A stretch of 64,000 nucleotides of DNA. Source: JAVBTT01 sp031550325. Its GTDB lineage: Bacteria > Bacillota > Clostridia > Oscillospirales > UBA929. The notes below the pieces were generated by a model. The model was not told the origin of the DNA. It saw nothing but the letters and a program-made list of their open reading frames with translations, and searched no databases. How positions within the stretch are numbered: position 1 is the first letter of the stretch; each line of letters opens with the position of its first letter. This document shows positions 49,646-59,335 of this stretch, piece after piece. The position numbers and the translations under genes were made by a program. The stretch lies in assembly GCA_031550325.1 (NCBI GenBank), contig JAVBOR010000028.1, positions 27,139 through 91,138 of the forward strand, read 5' to 3'.

Positions 49646-50845
49646 TTACCGCGGGTTGCCGTCCGGCCAGAAGCGCTCAGTCGGCGTCTGCGTTTTCTCG
49701 TTCCAGAGCGGGCTCATGGCGCGCCGCTGCGACACAACGCGCGACACCTGCTCCACCAAATAGTCTACCTGATCGGCCGTGGTCGTTTCGTCGATGGACA
49801 GCCGAAGGCTGCCGTGCGCGACCTCCTGCGGCAGGCCGATGGCCATCAGCACATGGGACGGGTCGAGCGAGCCCGACGAGCAGGCAGAACCCGACGACGC
49901 ACAGATGCCCACGGCGTCCAGACCCAGCACAAGCGTCTCGCCCTCGACGCACTCAAAAATAAACGACGCAATGCCGGGCAAATGGTTTTCCCTGTCTCCG
50001 TTTACGAAGCTGTACGGGATTTTCAAAATGCCGTCAATCAGTCTGTTTCTCATCAAGTCAGTCTGTTTTGCGGCGCTGTCACGGGAATTGACCGCCTCCA
50101 GCAGCGCGGCCGCGAGACCGACGATGCCCGCGATATTCTCGGTCGACGAGCGTTTTCCACGCTCATGCCCGCCTCCGTGCAGCAAAGGCGGCAGCCGAAC
50201 GCCTTTGCGGATATAGAGCATGCCGACACCCTTCGGCCCGCCGAACTTATGCGCCGACAGCGAGAGCAGATCAACCTCCTCGAGCGAAAGCGGGATATGC
50301 CCGACGGCCTGCACGGCGTCTGTGTGGGTGCGGGTGGTAGGGCTCAGGCGCTTGGTGAGTGTGAACAGCGTGGGGATGTCCAGCACCGTTCCGATTTCGT
50401 TGTTGGCGGCCATGATCGACACGAGCGCGGGGGCAATCCCCTGGCTCAGCGCCTTCTCCAGCGTGGCGGGCTCAACCTGACCCTGCGCGTTGACGGGCAA
50501 AATATCCACCATCCGTCCGGCCTTTGCCAGCGCCTCGGCCGTGTGCAGTACGGCGTGGTGCTCTATGGCTGAAATGATCAGCCGCTGCCCTTCGGCGACC
50601 GAGCACTGAAGCGCCCAGTTGTCGGACTCTGTCCCGCCGGAGGTAAAATAAATCTCGTCCGGACGCGCGCCCAGACAGGCGGCAACCGTCTTGCGCGCGT
50701 CTTCCAGCGCGCGTTTAGCGTCGCGCGCTGGCGCATACATGCTCGAGGCGTTGCCGAAGCTGTCCTCCAGCCAGGGGAGCATCGCCTCCAGCGCTGTTTT
50801 GCGAAGCTTTGTGGTCGCCGCGTTATCCGCATAGACAAACATCAT
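49646..50845 (-). CDS. iscS: cysteine desulfurase IscS/NifS
   Basis: A 399-residue PLP enzyme that supplies sulfur for Fe-S clusters. VYADNAATTKLRKTALEAML is the opening; SGGTESDNWAL, IEHHAV, the PLP-lysine region SLSAHKFGGPKGVG and the active-site cysteine loop ASSGSACSSG are present. Start ATG 50845 (or the adjacent ATG 50842), with AGAAGG just upstream. Gene order iscS-iscU without iscR fits the NifS/NifU-like pair of clostridia. The 125-nt leader upstream contains a possible TTGCGT/TAATAT promoter (about 50901-50930). Confidence 0.95.
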   Translation of the reverse strand: MMFVYADNAATTKLRKTALEAMLPWLEDSFGNASSMYAPARDAKRALEDARKTVAACLGARPDEIYFTSGGTESDNWALQCSVAEGQRLIISAIEHHAVLHTAEALAKAGRMVDILPVNAQGQVEPATLEKALSQGIAPALVSIMAANNEIGTVLDIPTLFTLTKRLSPTTRTHTDAVQAVGHIPLSLEEVDLLSLSAHKFGGPKGVGMLYIRKGVRLPPLLHGGGHERGKRSSTENIAGIVGLAAALLEAVNSRDSAAKQTDLMRNRLIDGILKIPYSFVNGDRENHLPGIASFIFECVEGETLVLGLDAVGICASSGSACSSGSLDPSHVLMAIGLPQEVAHGSLRLSIDETTTADQVDYLVEQVSRVVSQRRAMSPLWNEKTQTPTERFWPDGNPR

Positions 50846-50970
50846 GAACCTTCTTTCCATCGTTTGTACGGTTAACCTAACTTCCTTACTCCTATATATT
50901 AGCACAAACACATACTTATACGCAATACAAATTTTTGTGTCGTCCCTATTTTCTCCATTTGTCAGCCGCC

Positions 50971-51405
50971 TTATCCGCGCGGAACCGCAGCGCGGGCCAG
51001 TTCGTCGCAGCGATTGTTTCCGGGGTTGTCGGCGTGGCCGCGCACCCAGTGAAACGTCACCTCGTGGCCCTCGCAGAGGCCAAGCAGCCTGTCCCATAGG
51101 TCGACGTTAAGCGCCGGTGACTTGTCGGCCTTGCGCCAACCGTTCTTACGCCACTTGACCGCCCAGCCCTTGGTCATGCCGTCGGCCACATATTTAGAAT
51201 CGGTATAAACTTTGACACTGCACGGCTGCTTGAGCATCTGGAGCGCCGAAATCACCCCGGTCAGCTCCATGCGGTTGTTCGTGGTCTCCCGCTCTCCGCC
51301 CGAGAGCTCCTTTTTGGTTTCGCCGTACTGCAAAATGGCGCCCCAGCCGCCCGGCCCGGGGTTCCCCGAGCAGGCGCCGTCCGTGTAAATGACGACTTGT
51401 TTCAC
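50971..51405 (-). CDS. rnhA: ribonuclease HI
   Basis: A 144-residue RNase HI that cuts RNA in RNA-DNA hybrids. The four acidic residues occur in IYTDGACSGNPG (Asp), NNRMELTGVI (Glu), VYTDSKYVADGMTKGW (Asp) and the C-terminal RGHADNPGNNRCDELA (Asp), with the catalytic His in WVRGHADN. Basic protrusion residues VKWRKNGWRKADK are present. Its ATG overlaps the HD gene stop as ATGA (51402-51405). Confidence 0.96.
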   Translation of the reverse strand: MKQVVIYTDGACSGNPGPGGWGAILQYGETKKELSGGERETTNNRMELTGVISALQMLKQPCSVKVYTDSKYVADGMTKGWAVKWRKNGWRKADKSPALNVDLWDRLLGLCEGHEVTFHWVRGHADNPGNNRCDELARAAVPRG

Positions 51406-52076
51406 TCCAAAATCTCCTGACGAAGCTCATTAAAAAAGCGATCCATGCGGGCCATGCGCTCCCCGGCAAGCTCTCTGGCTGCATCGGTGAACAGGACATT
51501 GGGGATATGCCGCATTTTCAGCAAATACTCCAGATTCGGGCTGTACTGCGCAAAATTCAGGATGTGCGGCGCAGCGCCGTCCTCCCCAAAGCCCGCCGAA
51601 GGCTCGATGTATAGCTGCTCGCCGTACTGGCCGGACAGCATAAACATGCGCCCGACACCCACGGCGCCCAGACAGTCAAGCTTGTCAGCGTCGAACAAAA
51701 TCTTGGCCTCGATGGTCTGCGGCGCTTCTGCCCTGCTGCGGTAGCGGTGGGTTCTGACGCACTGCGCGACGCGGGCAGCCCGCTCAGGGTCCCACCCTCG
51801 GCCGATCAGAAGCCGCTCGGCGCGCTGTGCGCCGAGCAACGCGTGGTCAGTCTGGCCAGAAGTGTCCATATCCTCTTCTTTTCGCGCGATGTCATGCAAA
51901 ATGACAGACGTAAAGAGAATGTCCCCGTCGACCTTCCCCTGCGCTCCGGCCAGCCTTTCGGCCAGCCTGTACACGCGGCGCACATGGCTGATGTCATGGC
52001 CGCCGCGGTCTCCGGCCTGCTCGGCGATCGACCAGAGCTCCTCCAGGGTCAGACGCGTCTCATTCTTTCTCTCCAG
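51402..52076 (-). CDS. HD-domain phosphohydrolase, start codon unclear
   Basis: A roughly 215-residue HD-superfamily metal phosphohydrolase. GGHDISHVRRVYRLAERLAG carries the first His, ILHDIARKEE the HD pair, HRYRSR and LFDADKLDCLGAVG the remaining metal ligands. Substrate unknown. No ATG, GTG or TTG lies close before the domain. An ATG at 52063 overlaps the gyrA stop (ATGA) and has GGAGAG upstream, but reads only four codons before TGA, off frame by one base; CTG 52076 or CTG 52052 would be in frame. Either an unusual start or a frameshift/sequence error near 52050-52063 is present. Confidence 0.75.
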   Translation of the reverse strand: MERKNETRLTLEELWSIAEQAGDRGGHDISHVRRVYRLAERLAGAQGKVDGDILFTSVILHDIARKEEDMDTSGQTDHALLGAQRAERLLIGRGWDPERAARVAQCVRTHRYRSRAEAPQTIEAKILFDADKLDCLGAVGVGRMFMLSGQYGEQLYIEPSAGFGEDGAAPHILNFAQYSPNLEYLLKMRHIPNVLFTDAARELAGERMARMDRFFNELRQEILE

Positions 52077-54540
52077 GCTCCTCGGCCTCCTCTTCCTCCT
52101 GCTTAAACGTGCGCGCCACCGCGATGACGCGGGCTTCGCCGGCAAGGCGCATCAGAATGACGCCCTGCGCCGTTCGGGAATAGACGTTGATGGACGCGGC
52201 GGTCATGCGGATAATCGTGCCGTCGTCCGAAATCAGCATCACGTCGTCGCTCTCGTCCACAACCCGAATGCCGGCGACCTTGCCGGTCTTTTCGGTCAGA
52301 CTGTGGTTTTTCAGTCCTTTTCCGCCGCGATGCTGGGCCTCGCCGCCCCGGCGGTAGGCGCCGATTTCGGTGCGCTTGCCGTACCCGTTTTCCGTGACGG
52401 TCAGCAGGGTGCCGTCCAGGCGCGCGCGCGCCGCGCCGATGACAAAGTCCCCGTCCTCAAGCCGGATGCCGCGCACGCCGCTGGCCTCGCGGCCCATGAC
52501 GCGCACATCGGTTTCGGGGAAGCAGATTGCCATGCCCTCGCGCGTGGCCAGCAGGATGTCCTGCGCGCCGTCTGTCTTGCGCACAGCAATAAGCTCGTCG
52601 CCCTCCTCGAGGCTGATGGCGCGCAGGCCGGCTTTGCGCCCGGCCGAGGCGAAACGCTCCATGTCCACGCGCTTGACCGTGCCGCTCTTGGTGACGAAAA
52701 ACAAAAAGCTGAACTGATCAGCCTCGCCGACCGGAATGGTCGCCGTGACCTTTTCTCCGGGCTCAAGCGGCAGCAGATTGACAAGATTGGTGCCCTTGGC
52801 GGCCCGTCCGGCCTCGGGGACATAGTATCCGCGCTTGCGGAACACGCGCCCGTTGGAGGTAAAGAAAAACAGATCGTCATGGGTGGAGGCCACAAACAAA
52901 TCCTCGATAAAGTCCTCTTCGCGGATGGTCTGGGCCGACACGCCGCGCCCGCCGCGCCTCTGCGTCCGGTAGACGGTCTTGGGCTGGCGCTTGACGTATC
53001 CCATGTGCGTGATCGTATACACGCAGTCCTCCCGATCAATGAGATCCTCCAGGTCGATCTCGTCCTCGACCTCGACAATCTCGGTGCGGCGGTCGTCGCC
53101 GAACTTTTCCGACAGCGCCTCCAGCTGCGCGCGTACAATGTCGTTTACGCGCGCGGGGTTGGCCAAAATATCTTCATAATCGGCAATGCGCGTCATGATC
53201 TCATCAATTTCGGCCTGCAGCTTCTCAATTTCAAGTCCCTGAAGCCTTCCCAGGCGCATATCGACGATGGCCTGCCCCTGTACGTCCGAAAGACCAAACC
53301 GCTCCATGAGGCGCTGTTTGGCGTCGCTGTAGCTCGACCGGATGATCCTGATGACCTCGTCGATGTTGTCCACGGCGATTTTGAGCCCTTCGAGCAGATG
53401 GGCCCGCTCGCGCGCCTTGCGCAGATCAAACTCGGTGCGGCGGCGGATGACGTCTTTTTGGTGGGCCAGATAGTGGTCCAGAATCTCCCGCAGCGTCAGG
53501 GTGCGCGGCTGGCCGTCGACAAGCGCGAGCATGTTGATGGCAAACGTAGACTGCATCGCGGTCATCGTGTACAGCTTGTTGAGCACAACCTGCGGATTGG
53601 CGTCGCGCTTGAGGTCAATGACCACCTTCATGCCCACGCGGTCTGACTCGTCGCGCAGCGCCGAAACGCCCTCTATGCTCTTTTCACGCACAAGCGTGCC
53701 GATGTGCTCGACAAGCCTGGCCTTGTTGGTCATGTACGGAAGCTCGGTGACCACAATGCGCATACGGTTTTTGTGCTCCTCGACCTCGGCACTGGCGCGC
53801 ACGCGCACGCGGCCGCGCCCCGTGGCGTAAGCCGCCCGGATGCCCGCCCGGCCGTGAATGCTGGCTGCCGTGGGGAAATCCGGCCCGTGGATGTACTCCA
53901 TGAGGTCATCAAGGTCGGCCTCGTCGTTGTCCAGAACGCATATGGCGGCGCCGATGACCTCTCTGAGGTTGTGCGGGGGGATGTTGGTCGCCATGCCCAC
54001 CGCAATGCCCGACGAGCCGTTGACCAGCAGGTTGGGAAAATAGGAGGGCAAAACCGAGGGCTCCTTGCGCGAGTTGTCGTAGTTTGGAGAGAAGTCAACG
54101 GTTTCCTTGTCGATGTCGGCCAGCATGTGCATGGCGATCCTGGCCATGCGCGCCTCGGTATACCGGTAAGCCGCGGGCGGATCGCCGTCAATGCTGCCGA
54201 AGTTGCCGTGGCCGTCCACCAGCACATGGCGAAGGGAAAACGGCTGCGCCATACGAACAAGCGCGTCGTAGACAGAGGCGTCTCCATGCGGATGATAGCG
54301 GCCCAGCACGTCGCCGACGGCGGTGGCGGACTTTCTGAAGGCCTTGTCCGGCGTGAGATTTTCCTCCCACATCGTATACAAAATGCGCCGGTGCACGGGC
54401 TTGAGCCCGTCGCGCACATCGGGAAGCGCACGGGAAGTGATGACGCTCATCGCATAATCGATAAACGATTTTTTGATCTCCCGCTCCAGGTCGGCGGGAA
54501 GAATTTTCTGGTTTTCAAAGCTTACCGGGTGGTCTGGCAT
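52060..54540 (-). CDS. gyrA: DNA gyrase subunit A
   Basis: An 826-residue type II topoisomerase subunit that cuts and rejoins DNA. SRALPDVRDGLKPVHRRILY, the catalytic tyrosine in AAYRYTEARM and the C-terminal beta-propeller (about 505-810, with the GyrA-box-like QRRGGRGVS) are present. In the quinolone region the sequence is HPHGDASVYDALVRMAQ: the position of E. coli Ser83 is Ala. It lies 62 nt after gyrB in the dnaA-side block. Confidence 0.97.
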   Translation of the reverse strand: MPDHPVSFENQKILPADLEREIKKSFIDYAMSVITSRALPDVRDGLKPVHRRILYTMWEENLTPDKAFRKSATAVGDVLGRYHPHGDASVYDALVRMAQPFSLRHVLVDGHGNFGSIDGDPPAAYRYTEARMARIAMHMLADIDKETVDFSPNYDNSRKEPSVLPSYFPNLLVNGSSGIAVGMATNIPPHNLREVIGAAICVLDNDEADLDDLMEYIHGPDFPTAASIHGRAGIRAAYATGRGRVRVRASAEVEEHKNRMRIVVTELPYMTNKARLVEHIGTLVREKSIEGVSALRDESDRVGMKVVIDLKRDANPQVVLNKLYTMTAMQSTFAINMLALVDGQPRTLTLREILDHYLAHQKDVIRRRTEFDLRKARERAHLLEGLKIAVDNIDEVIRIIRSSYSDAKQRLMERFGLSDVQGQAIVDMRLGRLQGLEIEKLQAEIDEIMTRIADYEDILANPARVNDIVRAQLEALSEKFGDDRRTEIVEVEDEIDLEDLIDREDCVYTITHMGYVKRQPKTVYRTQRRGGRGVSAQTIREEDFIEDLFVASTHDDLFFFTSNGRVFRKRGYYVPEAGRAAKGTNLVNLLPLEPGEKVTATIPVGEADQFSFLFFVTKSGTVKRVDMERFASAGRKAGLRAISLEEGDELIAVRKTDGAQDILLATREGMAICFPETDVRVMGREASGVRGIRLEDGDFVIGAARARLDGTLLTVTENGYGKRTEIGAYRRGGEAQHRGGKGLKNHSLTEKTGKVAGIRVVDESDDVMLISDDGTIIRMTAASINVYSRTAQGVILMRLAGEARVIAVARTFKQEEEEAEEPGEKE

Positions 54541-54602
54541 GGGTTAGCCTCCTCAGGGCGTCTGCGCAAGCGCCCGTTACTTCTGTCCCCGTTCAACGCC
54601 GC

Positions 54603-56519
54603 CTACACGTCCAGGTTGACGACGTAGCGCGCGTGCGTCTCGATGAACTCACGGCGCGGCTCGACCTTGTCGCCCATCAGCACCGTGAAGGTCTGGTCAG
54701 CCGACACGGCGTCCTCCAGATGCACCTGGAGCAGGGTTCGCTTTTCGGGGTGCATCGTCGTCTCCCAGAGCTCATCTGCGTTCATCTCACCAAGGCCCTT
54801 GTTGCGCGACACGTCTATGCGCGCGCGCGCGGCTGCGTCGCCGCCGCTCATCTCGTCCAGCTGCAAATCCCGCTCGCGGTCGGAGAACGCGTATCTGGTC
54901 TGCTTGCCGCGCGTAAGCTTGTAAAGCGGCGGCTGGGCAATGTAGACATGCCCCTGCTCAATCAGTGGGCGCATAAACCGAAAGAAAAAGGTCAGCAGCA
55001 GCGTGCGGATATGGCTGCCGTCCACGTCGGCGTCGGCCATCAGCACGATCTTGCCGTAGCGCAGCTTGAGGGGATCAAACTCCTCCCCGACGCCCGCGCC
55101 GAGCGCCGTGATGATCGGCAAAAGCTTCTCGTTGCCGTAGACCCTGTCCAGCCGCGCCTTTTCCACGTTGAGCATCTTGCCCCACAGCGGCAAAATCGCC
55201 TGATACCGGCTGTCCCGGCCGCCCTTGGCGCTGCCGCCGGCGCTGTCTCCCTCGACGATGTACAGCTCGGTAAACGTCGGATCGGTCTCATAGCAGTCGG
55301 CGAGCTTGCCGGGAAGCGCCGCCGAGTCCAGCGCAGTCTTGCGCCGCGTGAGCTCCCGCGCCCGCCGCGCAGCCTCTCTGGCGCGGGAGGCCAGGATGGA
55401 CTTTTCCAGAATGCCCTTGCCTACACCGGGATTTTCCTCGAGGTAGTCGGAAAGCTTTTCACTGACCAGCGAATCGACAAGCGCGCGGATGTCGCTGTTG
55501 CCAAGCTTTGTCTTGGTCTGCCCTTCAAACTGGGCGTCCTCAAGCTTCACGCTGATGATCGCCGTGATGCCCTCGCGCACGTCCTCGCCCGAGAGCTTCT
55601 CGTCCTCTTTGAGCAGCTTGTGGCGTTTGCCGTAGTCGCCCAGCACGCGCGTGATCGCCGCCTTAAAGCCGGTCTCATGCATGCCGCCTTCGGTTGTGGC
55701 GATGTTGTTGGCAAAGCTTAAGATGTTCTCGGAATAGCCGTCGTTGTATTGAATCGCGACCTCGGCAACCGAACCGGCGCGCTCGCCGGTCATGTAGATG
55801 ACCGACGGGTGAAGCGGCGTTTTGTTGTGGTTGATCCACTCGACAAACGAGCGGATGCCGCCCTCGTAATGGTACGCCACCGTCTTGTGCGGGGTCTCCC
55901 GCTCGTCCGTCAGTGTGATGCGCAGGCCGGCGTTGAGAAAGGCCTGCTGCCGCAGCCGTGACTCCAGCGTATCAAACTCAAAGGCGGTCTCCTCAAAGAC
56001 CTCCGGATCGGGCTTAAACGTGATGATGCTGCCGTGGCGGTCGCTTTCCCCCACGACGGTCAGCGGCTGCGTCACCTCCCCGCGCGCAAACGCCATGCGG
56101 TGCGCGTGTCCGTCGGTGTGGATCTCGACGCGCATCCATTCGCTGAGGGCGTTGACGACCGAGGCGCCCACGCCGTGCAGGCCGCCCGCGACCTTGTAGC
56201 CGCCGCCGCCAAACTTTCCACCGGCGTGCAAAATGGTAAACACCACCTCGGCGGCGGAGCGTCCGGTCGCGTGCATCCCCACGGGAATGCCGCGGCCATC
56301 GTCGACAACCGTCAGGGAGTTGTCCTCATGGATCATCAGCTCTATATGTTCGCAAATTCCGGCCAGCGCCTCGTCAATGGCATTGTCGAGGATTTCATAC
56401 ACCAGGTGGTGCAGCCCCTGAATGGAGGTCGTGCCGATATACATGCCCGGACGTTTGCGAACGGCTTCCAGGCCCTCCAGCACCTGAATGTTGGATGCAT
56501 CGTAGTTTTGCTCCTGCAA
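54603..56519 (-). CDS. gyrB: DNA gyrase subunit B
   Basis: The 638-residue ATPase subunit of gyrase. The GHKL motifs EILDNAIDEALAG, DDGRGIPVGMH and GGLHGVGASVVNAL, the transducer lysine region QTKTKLGNSD, and the TOPRIM motifs EGDSAGGSAKGGRDS and MADADVDGSHI are complete. The length matches Gram-positive GyrB, without the E. coli insertion. Order recF-remB-gyrB-gyrA is the normal Firmicutes one. Confidence 0.97.
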   Translation of the reverse strand: MQEQNYDASNIQVLEGLEAVRKRPGMYIGTTSIQGLHHLVYEILDNAIDEALAGICEHIELMIHEDNSLTVVDDGRGIPVGMHATGRSAAEVVFTILHAGGKFGGGGYKVAGGLHGVGASVVNALSEWMRVEIHTDGHAHRMAFARGEVTQPLTVVGESDRHGSIITFKPDPEVFEETAFEFDTLESRLRQQAFLNAGLRITLTDERETPHKTVAYHYEGGIRSFVEWINHNKTPLHPSVIYMTGERAGSVAEVAIQYNDGYSENILSFANNIATTEGGMHETGFKAAITRVLGDYGKRHKLLKEDEKLSGEDVREGITAIISVKLEDAQFEGQTKTKLGNSDIRALVDSLVSEKLSDYLEENPGVGKGILEKSILASRAREAARRARELTRRKTALDSAALPGKLADCYETDPTFTELYIVEGDSAGGSAKGGRDSRYQAILPLWGKMLNVEKARLDRVYGNEKLLPIITALGAGVGEEFDPLKLRYGKIVLMADADVDGSHIRTLLLTFFFRFMRPLIEQGHVYIAQPPLYKLTRGKQTRYAFSDRERDLQLDEMSGGDAAARARIDVSRNKGLGEMNADELWETTMHPEKRTLLQVHLEDAVSADQTFTVLMGDKVEPRREFIETHARYVVNLDV

Positions 56520-56659
56520 AAGCGCACACTCCTTTTTGATCGTGGTATCTCTGCGTCACGCGCGAAAAAACCAATGCTCCCCATCACAAGGGGCAAGACA
56601 CCCTGACTGTAGTCAAACCGCGCTTGTGGCAATTCTTCCCTCTCTGCGCGCGGGAAAGC

Positions 56660-56935
56660 TTAAAGCTCCTGAGAAAGCGCGCTCACGGGGCGCGTCGCGC
56701 GCGCGGTGAGCGTCGCCGACGACAGCTGCGTGAGAAAAACACTTGCGGCGCTTCCCTGAGCGCACAGCACAAAGGACTTGGGCAGGTCCTCGCCCACCAT
56801 GACCACGTCTCCGCTCTTTTCAGCGGCGCTGAGGAAGGAGAGCGTGTGCTTTGACCGCGTGGTGTTGTCCAAGTCAAAGATGCCGACCACGTCTTTCGAG
56901 CACGCGACCGTATCCCAACCGAGATGAATATACAT
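56660..56935 (-). CDS. remB: RemA/RemB-like DUF370 regulator
   Basis: A 91-residue DUF370 protein like YaaB/RemB, encoded between recF and gyrB in Firmicutes. MYIHLGWDTVACSKDVVGIFDLD and the EDLPKSFVL motif are typical. RemA is a DNA-binding activator of matrix genes in Bacillus; RemB is a related helper. The ATG at 56935 is 2 nt after the recF stop. The C-terminal 25 residues are low in conservation. Confidence 0.85.
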   Translation of the reverse strand: MYIHLGWDTVACSKDVVGIFDLDNTTRSKHTLSFLSAAEKSGDVVMVGEDLPKSFVLCAQGSAASVFLTQLSSATLTARATRPVSALSQEL

Positions 56936-56937
56936 CG

Positions 56938-57996
56938 CTAGTCCTCCCCCACAAGGATATTCTTCCCACTCGGGAGGCTTGTCAGTCCTGACGGATGGCA
57001 GCAGGTGATCAAAACCTGACCGCCGTCCAGCCGGTGGAGGATGTAGGCCTGCCTGTGCTCGTCGAGCTCGCTGAGCACGTCGTCCAATAGCAGCAGCGGG
57101 GCCTCCCCGAGCTCCTCGCTCAGGATGTCGCGCTCCCCGAGCTTGAGGGCCAGCGCCGCGGTGCGCACCTGCCCCTGGCTCCCAAACGCACGCACCGGTG
57201 CGCCGTCGAGATGGGCCAAGATGTCGTCGCAGTGCGCGCCCACAAGGCAACGCCCCCGCGCAAGCTCACTCTGCTGTTTCTCCTCCAGGAGCGCAAGCGT
57301 TTTTTCGGCGCTTTGGGCGTGGGACTGGTAGGCGATGCCGAGGTTCTCCCGCCCGCCCGAAATGGCCAAATGGTGGCGCGCTGCGCACTCGGCCAGCCGC
57401 TTGACATAGTCTTCGCGGTAGCGCGCGAGCAGCGCGCCGGTCTCTGCAAGCCTTATGTTGTATTCGGGAAGCGCCTGCAAAAAAGACGGCTTCTGTACAC
57501 ACTTCTGAAGAAGCTGCGTCTTCTCGGCGAGCAGTTTTCGGTAGACAGACAGCGCCGACACGTACCGCGGCCTGAGCTGGCACAGCGCCATATCCAGGAA
57601 GCGCCGCCTCTGCGCGGCGCCGCCGCGCAAAAGCTCGAGATCATCGGGAGAAAATAAAACTGAGGCGAGCTTGCCCAAAAGCTGGCGCGGCGAGCTGAGA
57701 ACTGCGCCACTGAGCGTGATGCGGCGTTTTTCCCCAAGCTCTACGCACACGGTTCCCGGCAGGCTTCCGGCCAAAAACGAGGCCTCGATCCGCCCTGCGT
57801 GGGCTCCCTTTCGAATGAGCTCGCGCTCTTTTGTCGTGCGCATGGAACGCACGGTCGCCAGAAAAAAGATTGCCTCTAAAAGACTCGTCTTACCCATGCC
57901 GTTCTTTCCGCTGATGACGTTGACAGACGGCGAAAACTCGGTAAAATACTCGGAAAAGCAGCGAAAATCCTCAAGTCTGAGGCTATTCAGCAGCAT
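56938..57996 (-). CDS. recF: DNA replication and repair protein RecF
   Basis: A 352-residue SMC-like ATPase that loads RecA at gaps. The Walker A GKNGMGKTSLLE is at residues 30-41, LLLLDDVLSELDEHR is the Walker B/signature region, and GSQGQVRTAALALKLG precedes it. Its start codon shares a base with the dnaN stop. The small S4-domain gene (yaaA/rlbA) usually found between dnaN and recF is absent. Confidence 0.96.
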   Translation of the reverse strand: MLLNSLRLEDFRCFSEYFTEFSPSVNVISGKNGMGKTSLLEAIFFLATVRSMRTTKERELIRKGAHAGRIEASFLAGSLPGTVCVELGEKRRITLSGAVLSSPRQLLGKLASVLFSPDDLELLRGGAAQRRRFLDMALCQLRPRYVSALSVYRKLLAEKTQLLQKCVQKPSFLQALPEYNIRLAETGALLARYREDYVKRLAECAARHHLAISGGRENLGIAYQSHAQSAEKTLALLEEKQQSELARGRCLVGAHCDDILAHLDGAPVRAFGSQGQVRTAALALKLGERDILSEELGEAPLLLLDDVLSELDEHRQAYILHRLDGGQVLITCCHPSGLTSLPSGKNILVGED

Positions 57997-59099
57997 TACT
58001 CGTTTTTAAGCCGCACGGGGAGCACCATGTACAGCAGATCGGTCTCGTCGGGCGGCAGAATCAAACAGGGAGAAACCGGTCCGTCGGACTCCAGGCGGAC
58101 CTCCTCAGTTTCCATGTGGCGCATGGCGTCAAGCAGATAGCGATTGTTAAAGCCGATTTCCATTTCGGCGTCACAGGTGCACGTCATGGTCTCTACGGCT
58201 TTTCCAACCGCCGTAACCGTCGAAATGACCACCTTTTGATCGGAAAAAAACAACTTTACGGGGTTTTTAAGCTTGTCGCTGATCAAAAGAGAAACGCGGT
58301 CCAGGCATTTGGCCATTTCTGTCCTGTCAAACGAGGCGTGAAAGCTCCGGCTTTGCGGGATGGCGTTACGGTATTTGAGAAATTCTCCCTCCAGCAGGCG
58401 CGTGACCAGCATGACCTGTCCGAGCTCAAACAAAATATGACGCTGTCCGACGCTCAGGGTCACCGTATCCTCGGCGTCCTCTGACAACATTTTCTCAAGC
58501 TCTCGAAGCGACGCACCGGGGACAACAAAGGAAAACTCTTCCTCCCCGTCACTGGGCTCCGAGCACAGCGCCAGCCTGTGCCCGTCGAGCGCGACAACAG
58601 TAAGCGCACCCTGGGCAAAGTCAAACAGCGCTCCGGTGTGCACAAGTTTGTTCTCGCTGTCGGCAGCTGAAAAAAGCGTTTGACGCAGCTGTCTGCGCAG
58701 TTTCGCCTGACAAAGGCCGGTGCTGCGCATGCCTGAAACCTCAGGCAGTACAGGGTAGTTCTCTGTAGGAAGCGCGCTCAGCGCAAAATCACTCTGCCCG
58801 CACAAGAGCGAGGCGACAAAGTGATCGTTTACCTCGACAAAAAGGGTTTCGTCGGGGAATTTTCGCACAATATCCAGCAGCATTTTGCATTCCATCACGC
58901 ACTTGCCCGTTTCGGCGACATCGGCGTCCATGCGCGCAACGATCGCAAGCTCCATGTTGTTGCCCGTAATGATAAGCCCATCGGGCGTGGCCTCGAGCAA
59001 CACGCCTTTGAGCACGTCGATCGTGGCGTGTGACGGCACGGCGCGGGAGCAGTTCGCGAGGGTTTCCTGAAACACAAACTTGTCACAGGAAAACTTCAT
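57996..59099 (-). CDS. dnaN: DNA polymerase III beta sliding clamp
   Basis: The 367-residue beta clamp, three repeats of the clamp fold. MKFSCDKFVFQETLANCSRAVPSH, GLIITGNNMELAIVARMDAD and the C-terminal SDGPVSPCLILPPDETDLLYMVLPVRL are typical; the last strand ends at the usual hydrophobic pocket. It lies downstream of dnaA across the oriC intergenic region. Confidence 0.96.
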   Translation of the reverse strand: MKFSCDKFVFQETLANCSRAVPSHATIDVLKGVLLEATPDGLIITGNNMELAIVARMDADVAETGKCVMECKMLLDIVRKFPDETLFVEVNDHFVASLLCGQSDFALSALPTENYPVLPEVSGMRSTGLCQAKLRRQLRQTLFSAADSENKLVHTGALFDFAQGALTVVALDGHRLALCSEPSDGEEEFSFVVPGASLRELEKMLSEDAEDTVTLSVGQRHILFELGQVMLVTRLLEGEFLKYRNAIPQSRSFHASFDRTEMAKCLDRVSLLISDKLKNPVKLFFSDQKVVISTVTAVGKAVETMTCTCDAEMEIGFNNRYLLDAMRHMETEEVRLESDGPVSPCLILPPDETDLLYMVLPVRLKNE

Positions 59100-59335
59100 G
59101 GCATTCTCATCCCTTTTCCTCTATGTTTCTTTTAAAAAGAAAGAAGTATTCTGTTGTTTTTTATAGTTATAGTTAAGCCTGTGGATATGTGGAAAACAGC
59201 TTCAAACGCAGAGCGCGCATAATGTCTGAGTTCCACACGCCGATGTGGACGAGGGCTGAGCTTATCCACAACGCTCCACAGGGGAACAAAAAGTGTGGAC
59301 AACGTTATTCCCTATGTGGACAAAATGGGGACGGC
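59100..59335. other. oriC: DnaA-box cluster between dnaA and dnaN
   Basis: Gene-free interval with a cluster of DnaA boxes: TTATCCACA perfect at 59262-59270 (plus), TGTGGACAA at 59294-59302 and 59315-59323 (minus, one mismatch), TGTGGATAT at 59180-59188, TGTGGAAAA at 59188-59196 and TGTGGACGA at 59244-59252. An AT-rich stretch (59118-59176, with TTTTTTATAGTTATAGTTA) could be the DNA-unwinding element. Gene polarity switches on the other side of dnaA, supporting this as the replication origin. Confidence 0.88.
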
